NCBI GenBank assembly: GCA_016190025.1
Contig: JACPRG010000167.1
Span: forward strand, 1-6,775
Length of the DNA stretch: 6,775 bases
DNA from: Candidatus Tectimicrobiota bacterium
Lineage (GTDB): Bacteria > UBA8248 > JACPRG01
Direction: 5' to 3'
Shown here piece after piece: positions 1 to 4,185 of this stretch (position 1 is its first letter; each line of letters starts with the position of its first letter). A program made the position numbers and the translations under genes. Under the pieces are notes generated by a model that saw nothing but the letters and a program-made list of their open reading frames with translations, made no database searches and was not told the DNA's origin.

Positions 1-233
1 CGCGGGTCGTCTGGGGAGGCAACGTCTTTCTGACACCGTGGGGCCTGGAGTTCTGGGGGCGGGTCCTGGTCGGCCTGGCGGGGACGTTCATCGTCGGAGT
101 CGGGATCCTCATCAGCCTCCGGATGCGCGCCACCCGCACGGCCACCGGATTCTTCTACATCGGGATCATCACGGCCCTCGTGGGCGAGCTCATGAGCCGG
201 AACCTCTTCCGCCTCACGCACCTGCCGCTGTAG
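1..233 (+). CDS. C-terminal end of a DmsC/NrfD-like membrane anchor subunit (5' truncated)
   Basis: Open from the window edge (frame of base 3) to the TAG at 231-233, giving the last 76 residues of a membrane protein. Two hydrophobic segments are visible: one around VLVGLAGTFIVGVGILISL, and one around FFYIGIITALVGELM. They are separated by a short basic loop rich in Arg and Thr. The final GELMSRNLFRLTH resembles the GELIGRxLFY ending of DmsC-type anchors, the quinol-binding membrane subunits of DMSO-reductase-family molybdopterin enzymes. If so, it passes electrons between the quinone pool and an iron-sulfur subunit encoded upstream, outside the window. No cofactor ligand or substrate specificity can be read from this fragment. 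An unrelated polytopic membrane protein remains possible. The frame is secure; the family call is moderate. Confidence 0.6.
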   Translation, partial: RVVWGGNVFLTPWGLEFWGRVLVGLAGTFIVGVGILISLRMRATRTATGFFYIGIITALVGELMSRNLFRLTHLPL

Positions 234-242
234 CGGCTTTTT
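224..242 (+). terminator. Intrinsic terminator overlapping the stop codon of the anchor gene
   Basis: A GCCGC arm (224-228), a TGTA loop (229-232) and a GCGGC arm (233-237) are followed directly by five T (238-242). The stem is short but all G:C and has the U-run expected of a Rho-independent terminator. The last sense codons and the TAG stop form part of the stem and loop. Confidence 0.5.
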
Positions 243-244
243 GT

Positions 245-270
245 GGGGGGCGCTTTTTGAAAGGCCCCCC
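245..270. terminator. GC hairpin between two convergent stop codons
   Basis: Six G (245-250) plus C251 pair with G264 plus six C (265-270). CTTT (253-256) pairs with AAAG (260-263) around a TTG loop, leaving G252 bulged. It starts 4 bases past the stop of the minus-strand methyltransferase and 11 past the stop of the plus-strand anchor gene. No good T-run follows on the minus strand, so its role as a terminator of the methyltransferase is inferred from position only. Confidence 0.35.
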
Positions 271-274
271 GAGG

Positions 275-892
275 TCATTTTCCATCTTTCCGGATCACCA
301 CCCAGAGGCCGTGGCGTTTGTCGAGGCGCGAGCGCTCCCAGACGCCGGCTTCGCGGGCGTAGGCCTCGGCCTCCTTGTAGCCGACCACGCGCTTGCCGAG
401 TCTCTGGTTCAGGTCGCGCGCCTCGGCGGCGATCCCATCGATTTCCTCATCGGGCGCTTCCGCGCCGAACCCGCCCCCGATGAGGGCCGTGCCCCGGGGC
501 CGCAGCACCCGGTCGGACTCCCGCAGGAGCTTCACGGGGTCCCAGGTGAAGAAGAGCGCCCCGCGGAAGTACACGAGGTCGAACGTTCCGTCCTTGTAGG
601 GCAGAGCCTCGACGTCCGCCTCTTCCAGGCGGATTTTGTCCAGAAGCCCGACCTTGCCCAGGAAGTCCTCGAAGTGCGGCCGGATGCCCGGGGTGTTGTC
701 CGCGACGGTGATCTCCAGGTCGGGGGCCATCTTGGCCAGGGCGGCGGATATCCCGGGCGCGTAGGGGCCCAGCTCGAGCGCCCGGCCGGATGTGCGGCCG
801 TGGGTGCTCAGGATCTGCCGGGCGAGGTAGGGGTAGAAGTCTTTGTACATCCAGTTGATGGTGGCGATGTCGTTCAGTTCCATTCCGGCCAT
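275..892 (-). CDS. Class I SAM-dependent methyltransferase
   Basis: A 205-residue protein with a Rossmann-type methyltransferase core. Motif I is ALELGPYAPG (residues 38-47), with the acidic ribose-binding residue in VAD (D65). The post-II/III region is ADVEALPYKDGTFDLVYF (92-109), followed by the typical LLRESDRVLRPRGTALIGG strand-helix region (122-140). Length and order fit the Methyltransf_11/25 group, which transfers a methyl group from SAM to a small molecule or protein. The substrate cannot be told. The ATG at 892 is used here; a second ATG three codons in (883) is equally plausible because neither has a clear Shine-Dalgarno. The open frame continues much further upstream, but that part loses methyltransferase character and runs antisense to the cupin gene. 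The gene stands alone, convergent with the anchor gene and divergent from the cupin gene. Confidence 0.85.
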   Translation of the reverse strand: MAGMELNDIATINWMYKDFYPYLARQILSTHGRTSGRALELGPYAPGISAALAKMAPDLEITVADNTPGIRPHFEDFLGKVGLLDKIRLEEADVEALPYKDGTFDLVYFRGALFFTWDPVKLLRESDRVLRPRGTALIGGGFGAEAPDEEIDGIAAEARDLNQRLGKRVVGYKEAEAYAREAGVWERSRLDKRHGLWVVIRKDGK

Positions 893-960
893 CCCGCGTC
901 GTGAGGGGTTCCGGGCCTTGCCCGTCCGGGTTTCTTCGGGGAGCTTTTGTCCCACCGGGG

Positions 961-969
961 ATTCTACCA
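961..969 (-). promoter_or_regulatory. Candidate extended -10 promoter for the methyltransferase
   Basis: Read on the minus strand, this is TGGTAGAAT, an extended -10 (TGn plus TAGAAT). It would start transcription roughly 60 bases before the ATG at 892. There is no convincing -35. It lies back to back with the plus-strand promoter of the cupin gene. Confidence 0.28.
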
Positions 970-985
970 CCGTCTGATAGGGCAC

Positions 986-1014
986 CCGACAGGACAGAGG
1001 GGCGGCCGTATAAT
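986..1014 (+). promoter_or_regulatory. Sigma-70-like promoter for the cupin gene
   Basis: A -35 CCGACA (986-991; four of six matches to TTGACA) is followed by a 17-base spacer and a perfect -10 TATAAT (1009-1014). Start of transcription is expected near 1021, giving a leader of about 140 bases before the GTG at 1160. This stretch is otherwise very GC-rich, so a consensus -10 at the optimal spacing stands out. Confidence 0.55.
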
Positions 1015-1137
1015 GCTCGTCGTGTCCGCACTCGGCAAAGAGCGAGGCCGGGGTGCGGTGGTCGCGTGGCCGAGGGCCGGCGCGTCCGTGTCTCCCCCGC
1101 GGGGCACGGCCGCGCACGGGTTCGGCCGAGGGGTCCC

Positions 1138-1151
1138 TCTCCCTGGGGAGA
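1138..1151 (+). promoter_or_regulatory. Small hairpin over the Shine-Dalgarno of the cupin gene
   Basis: TCTCCC (1138-1143) and GGGAGA (1146-1151) are exact inverse complements around TG, and would fold as five base pairs closing a four-base loop. The right arm contains the GGAG Shine-Dalgarno that serves the GTG at 1160, so folding would mask the ribosome binding site. Whether this is regulatory or chance in GC-rich DNA is unknown. Confidence 0.3.
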
Positions 1152-1159
1152 AGAGCGGC

Positions 1160-1687
1160 GTGCGGGTAGATACGGACAAGGTTCGGTATTTCAAGGCCAA
1201 GGACGGGCGGACGGTGGCGGTCCTGGTCCGGGGGGACATGGAGGAGTACTCCAAGTTTCCGCCCAAGATCGAGACCGAGGAAGACAAGGCCCACATGGCC
1301 CGCCACTACGACCTGTCCAAGATCGACATGGACACCTACACCAAGGCCCACGTCACCGATGACGAATTGCCTCTCCAGATCGTCCTCCTCAACCGCGAGA
1401 AGGGCTCCAAGGTGAGGCCCCATTACCACAAGGTGCTGGCGCCGGTCCCCGGGACAAGCAAGTTCCAGCTCATGATGTGCCAGCGGGGGCTGGGCCGCAT
1501 CGGCGTCTATACCCGCGAGGGCGATCACCTGGGCGACGTGGACCTGCGGCCCTTCGACTTCATCCTCCTCCTGGAGGGCCACTCCATCGAGTTTGTGGAG
1601 AAGGACACCAAGCTCATCGAGCTCAAGCAGGGGCCCTTCCCCGAGGGGGGCGACGCGCAGGACATGGTGGCGCTGGCCAGGGATTGA
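1160..1687 (+). CDS. Cupin-fold protein of unknown function
   Basis: A 175-residue protein from a GTG start preceded by GGGGAG nine bases upstream. In-frame ATGs at 947 and 1013 are rejected: the first lies upstream of the promoter, and the added residues look like translated GC-rich leader. The C-terminal half fits a single cupin barrel. G82-x5-H88-Y-H90 is the G(x)5HxH of cupin motif 1, and H141 in EGHSIEF sits where motif 2 places its histidine. The glutamate usually found 4-5 residues after HxH is not evident, so a three-histidine metal site is possible but incomplete. The N-terminal 70 residues are charged and do not resemble a domain I can name. There is no signal peptide, so it is probably cytoplasmic. 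The gene is monocistronic, between its own promoter and a strong terminator. Sugar isomerase, dioxygenase or sensor roles are all possible; none is supported over the others. Confidence 0.72.
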   Translation: MRVDTDKVRYFKAKDGRTVAVLVRGDMEEYSKFPPKIETEEDKAHMARHYDLSKIDMDTYTKAHVTDDELPLQIVLLNREKGSKVRPHYHKVLAPVPGTSKFQLMMCQRGLGRIGVYTREGDHLGDVDLRPFDFILLLEGHSIEFVEKDTKLIELKQGPFPEGGDAQDMVALARD

Positions 1688-1754
1688 GGGGCGCGCGTGA
1701 GTGGGCTTTCGAGGCGTCCGCGCCTGCCCCTCTCTGTTTTTGGGCGGGAGAAAG

Positions 1755-1798
1755 AAGGGCTCAAGGGTTCTCCCCCGAGGAGGGACCCTTGAGCCCTT
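1755..1798. terminator. Strong bidirectional terminator between cupin and cytochrome c'-like genes
   Basis: The arm AAGGGCTCAAGGGT (1755-1768) is exactly complementary to ACCCTTGAGCCCTT (1785-1798): 14 base pairs with a 16-base loop. The plus strand continues into TTGTGTTCTTG and the minus strand into CTTTCTCCC, so both sides are moderately T-rich. The position between two convergent genes (stops at 1687 and 1856) fits termination of both. Confidence 0.75.
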
Positions 1799-1855
1799 GT
1801 GTTCTTGAATGAGTTCGATACCCGCCGCGCCCCGGTTCAGCGCTCGCGGCGGAGT

Positions 1856-2263
1856 CTATTTGCGGGCGGCGGCGTCGCGCACGTTGTAGTGGCAGCCGCT
1901 GCAGACCTGGAGCACCCCGCCGATCTTTTCGGAGACGCGGGCCTCCTCCCCCGCCCGGGCCGCGGCCCCAACCTCCTTGATGACGGAGGCGAGGTCCCCA
2001 TAATATTTCTTGACCGCGTCAGGGAACCTGGGGTTCTTCGAAAAGCGCTCCTCCCTGGCCGCGAACTGGTCCGCAATGGAGGCCAGACGTTCCATGTCGA
2101 ACACGGTCAGCGCGGAGACCATCGCCTTCACGTCGTCGAGGTTCTGCAGCATGCCCTTCCACACCGCCTTGGGCGTGTGTTTCTTTTGGGCGAGGACGGG
2201 CGCCGCCGCGGCGGCGGTGAACGCAAAAGCCACGGCGGCGGTTACAGCAAGCATTTTCTTCAT
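1856..2263 (-). CDS. Small exported class II cytochrome c (c'/c556-like)
   Basis: A 135-residue precursor. The ATG at 2263 has a strong Shine-Dalgarno (AGGAGGGGG on the minus strand) about 6-7 bases upstream. Residues 1-25 form a Sec signal peptide (MKK, an alanine-rich core, then PVLA before Q26). The mature part, about 110 residues, is almost entirely helical and ends in a single haem motif C121-S-G-C124-H125. One CxxCH near the C-terminus of a four-helix protein is the hallmark of class II cytochromes (c' and c556). The family is usually nearer 125-130 residues mature, so this one is slightly short. M39 in the first mature helix could be a sixth ligand, as in c556, but this is not certain. 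It is a periplasmic electron carrier or ligand-binding haem protein. It is divergent from the Rieske/cytochrome b operon, so co-regulation is plausible. Confidence 0.85.
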   Translation of the reverse strand: MKKMLAVTAAVAFAFTAAAAAPVLAQKKHTPKAVWKGMLQNLDDVKAMVSALTVFDMERLASIADQFAAREERFSKNPRFPDAVKKYYGDLASVIKEVGAAARAGEEARVSEKIGGVLQVCSGCHYNVRDAAARK

Positions 2264-2365
2264 GTGTTTCCCCCTCCTGGTGTGAACTCGTTAGCTGCCC
2301 AGACCGAAACCTGAAAGCGGACCCCAACCCCGCCGGTTACCTTTCGCGGCTTTCCGTGAAAAGAC

Positions 2366-2374
2366 ATTATAGCA
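2366..2374 (-). promoter_or_regulatory. Extended -10 promoter for the cytochrome c'-like gene
   Basis: Read on the minus strand this is TGCTATAAT: a perfect TATAAT with the extended TGn. No -35 sits at the usual 16-18 base spacing; a TTGACT lies only 10 bases upstream of the -10, too close to act as one. Transcription would start near 2359, leaving a leader of about 95 bases. The surrounding 2341-2410 is the most AT-rich stretch of the window. Confidence 0.45.
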
Positions 2375-2476
2375 TCATAACAGTCAAAATCCCTGAAAAA
2401 TATTCCCGGCTCGAACGGGGAGCGTCTGAAGGCGATGTGCCCCAAACAAAGCCCGCCAGGGGCGGAAAAGGGCATT

Positions 2477-2505
2477 TTGCAGATCGGCCTTTGTTAGAAT
2501 AGATT
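2477..2505 (+). promoter_or_regulatory. Candidate promoter of the Rieske/cytochrome b operon
   Basis: TTGCAG (2477-2482), a 17-base spacer and TAGATT (2500-2505) match the sigma-70 layout with modest scores (three of six and four of six). The -10 lies inside the palindrome AGAAT-AG-ATTCT (2496-2507), a possible operator. Transcription would start near 2512, about 44 bases before the ATG at 2556. Confidence 0.3.
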
Positions 2506-2531
2506 CTGTTGTCTCAAGTCATTGATTCCCG

Positions 2532-2550
2532 GTTCGGGGTCGTTCGGGGT
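2532..2550 (+). repeat. Tandem repeat GTTCGGGGT x2 at the Rieske ribosome binding site
   Basis: GTTCGGGGT occurs at 2532-2540 and 2542-2550, separated by one C. The second copy supplies the only Shine-Dalgarno-like sequence (GGGG, 2546-2549), six bases before the ATG. It may be a chance duplication or a site for leader control. Confidence 0.5.
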
Positions 2551-2555
2551 TGTGC

Positions 2556-3038
2556 ATGGAAGAGGCCAGAGAAACCAGTCCGGGTCGCCGCGGGTTCTTC
2601 CGGTGGATGTGGACCGCTCTTCTGGGCGCCGGAGGGGCCGCATTCATGGCGGGGGCCTTGGCTTATCTCTATCCGCCCGGTTTGCGCAGGAGGTCGAGGC
2701 CCGCCACCCCGGTTCCGGGCGCAGAAATGCTCCCTCCCGGCGGGTCGGCGGCCGTCCGGGTCGAAGGAGAGCCTGCCCTGCTGCTCAACGCCGAGGGCGG
2801 CTACCGCGCCTTTTCGCTCATCTGCACCCATCTGGGCTGCGTCGTCCGGTGGGTTCCCGAAGGCGGAGATGGAAAGGCGGCCAGGACGCTTTCGCCCGGA
2901 AAAAATCCCGGCCTGTTCGTCTGCCCGTGCCACGGGGGGGTGTTCGATTCCGAGGGAAGGGTCATCGACGGTCCGCCTCCCAGGCCGCTGGAGCACCTGG
3001 AGGTCCGGGTGCGGGACGGGCGGGTCTTCATCGTTTGA
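2556..3038 (+). CDS. Rieske [2Fe-2S] protein of a cytochrome bc/b6f-type complex
   Basis: A 160-residue protein that takes electrons from quinol at the Qo site of the partner cytochrome b. The N-terminus carries a twin-arginine motif (R11-R12-G-F-F-R) and a hydrophobic segment (17-39) that would serve as an uncleaved anchor, as is usual for Rieske proteins exported folded by Tat. Cluster loop 1 is C90-T-H92-L-G-C95 and loop 2 is C123-P-C125-H126-G-G. C90, H92, C123 and H126 bind the cluster; C95 and C125 form the disulfide. Oddities: 30 residues lie between H92 and C123 instead of the usual 15-17, and the Ser and Tyr of CPCHGSxY that hydrogen-bond the cluster are G128 and F130. The ATG is preferred to an in-frame TTG two codons upstream. 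First gene of the operon; 13 bases to cytochrome b. Confidence 0.95.
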   Translation: MEEARETSPGRRGFFRWMWTALLGAGGAAFMAGALAYLYPPGLRRRSRPATPVPGAEMLPPGGSAAVRVEGEPALLLNAEGGYRAFSLICTHLGCVVRWVPEGGDGKAARTLSPGKNPGLFVCPCHGGVFDSEGRVIDGPPPRPLEHLEVRVRDGRVFIV

Positions 3039-3051
3039 AGGGGAAGCTCAA

Positions 3052-4185
3052 GTGACGGCGCGCGTGGAGCCGAAAGACCGCCTGGAGGCCGGGAGGGAGG
3101 GCGGCGAGATCCGCCGCTCGGTCCGCGAGCTGCGCGGCCTCCTCTCCCGCCACACCGTGCCGGCGGGGCTTCGGGCCTATCACACCCTGGGCGCGGTCCT
3201 GCTCACCCTTTTCGGGGTTCAAGCGGTGACGGGGGTTCTGCTCCTTTTCTATTACCAGCCCACCCCGGAGCGGGCGCACGAGAGCGTGTCCTTTCTCATG
3301 AACCGGGTGAGCTGGGGCTGGGCCGTCCGCAGCCTGCACCGCTGGTCCGGCGAGGCGATGGTGATCGCGGTCTTCCTCCACATGTGTCGGGTGTTCTTCA
3401 TGGGGGCCTTCAAGCGGCCCCGGGAGGCGACCTGGGTAGCGGGCTTCTGCCTCTTCGCCGCGATCCTCGGGATGGTCTTCACGGGGTACCTTCTGCCCTG
3501 GGACCAGAAGGCGTACTGGGCGACCACCATCGGGACGCAAATGGCCGGGCAGCTCCCGCTGGCGGGAGACTTCATCGCGGGCCTGCTGAAGGGCGGAAGG
3601 CAGGTGGGCGCGGCCACGCTGACCCGCTTCTTCGCGCTGCACGCGGTGGTCCTGCCGGCGGCCCTGACTCTTCTGGCGGCCCTTCACCTGGCGCTCGTCT
3701 ATCGCCTGGGGGTGGCCGATCCGCTGCCGAGGCGGGGAGAGGCCCCCGCGCCGCCCGGTCGGATTCCCTACACGCGGTTCCTCGGAAAGGAAGTCCTGGC
3801 CGGGCTCTCGACCGTTGTCCTGCTCCTCCTGTGGACCGCCTGGAGTCCCGCTTCGCTGGGGCCGCCGGCGAACCCGGCCCTCACGCCCGAGCACATCAAG
3901 CCGGAGTGGCCGTTTCTGGCCTTTTACCAGAGCCTGAAGTATTTCCCGGCGGGCGAGGTCTTCCCCGGCTTCGCCTACCTGCAGCTGGCCGTGATTCTCC
4001 AGGGCCTTCCTTTCCTGCTGATCCTCCTCGTCCCCTATCTCGACCGGTCCGCGCATCGCCGCCCCCTGCGGCGCAAGTGGGCGGCGGGGACCGCCCTGGC
4101 GCTCATCCTTCTGTGGGCCGCGCTGACGTATCTCGGCCATTATGCGGGGGGCGAGGAGCCCCTCTTCGGGGTGAAGGTCCCGTGA
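3052..4185 (+). CDS. Cytochrome b (fused b6 plus subunit IV) of a Rieske/cytochrome b complex
   Basis: A 377-residue membrane protein from a GTG start with GGGGAAG (3039-3045) just upstream; the open frame before it overlaps the Rieske gene and is not used. The N-terminal half aligns well with cytochrome b6 (for example FYYQPT, SLHRWSGEAM, GYLLPWDQKAYW, GGRQVGAATLTRFFALH). Haem b ligands are H96/H110 and H197/H212. The second pair has 14 residues between them, the b6-type spacing, not the 13 of mitochondrial cytochrome b. The C-terminal half corresponds to subunit IV and keeps the Qo motif as P284-E285-W286-P, not PEWY. About seven membrane helices are expected (roughly 46-67, 98-118, 128-149, 194-217, 248-266, 308-330, 342-362). 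The cysteine that binds haem c_i in b6 is T45 here. It carries electrons across the membrane in the Q cycle. The stop overlaps the next start (GTGA). Confidence 0.95.
   Translation: MTARVEPKDRLEAGREGGEIRRSVRELRGLLSRHTVPAGLRAYHTLGAVLLTLFGVQAVTGVLLLFYYQPTPERAHESVSFLMNRVSWGWAVRSLHRWSGEAMVIAVFLHMCRVFFMGAFKRPREATWVAGFCLFAAILGMVFTGYLLPWDQKAYWATTIGTQMAGQLPLAGDFIAGLLKGGRQVGAATLTRFFALHAVVLPAALTLLAALHLALVYRLGVADPLPRRGEAPAPPGRIPYTRFLGKEVLAGLSTVVLLLLWTAWSPASLGPPANPALTPEHIKPEWPFLAFYQSLKYFPAGEVFPGFAYLQLAVILQGLPFLLILLVPYLDRSAHRRPLRRKWAAGTALALILLWAALTYLGHYAGGEEPLFGVKVP

Noticed and set aside
38..904. Long plus-strand open frame of 288 codons across the anchor gene end and the methyltransferase
   Set aside because: It runs out of frame with the anchor gene and antisense to a clear methyltransferase; its product is Pro/Arg/Gly-rich with no domain. 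High GC makes such shadows common.
893..1582. Upstream extension of the methyltransferase frame to 1582 on the minus strand
   Set aside because: The added residues are antisense to the cupin gene and its promoter and show no methyltransferase or signal character.
1723..1748. CCTGCCC/GGGCGGG pairing after the cupin gene
   Set aside because: Contains a G:U pair and a 12-base loop, and is far weaker than the neighbouring 14-bp stem at 1755-1798.
2376..2389. FNR/CRP-like site TTGAC-TGTT-ATGAT (minus strand) upstream of the cytochrome c'-like gene
   Set aside because: Only one half resembles the FNR consensus TTGAT-N4-ATCAA, and its centre would be about 26 bases before the expected start, not at an activating position.
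2453..2465. CCGCC-AGG-GGCGG hairpin in the divergent spacer
   Set aside because: A five-base-pair GC hairpin is expected by chance at this base composition and it has no T-run or clear positional role.
2509..3051. Extension of the cytochrome b frame back to 2509
   Set aside because: This part overlaps the Rieske gene in another frame; the GTG at 3052 has a good Shine-Dalgarno and begins right before b6-like sequence.
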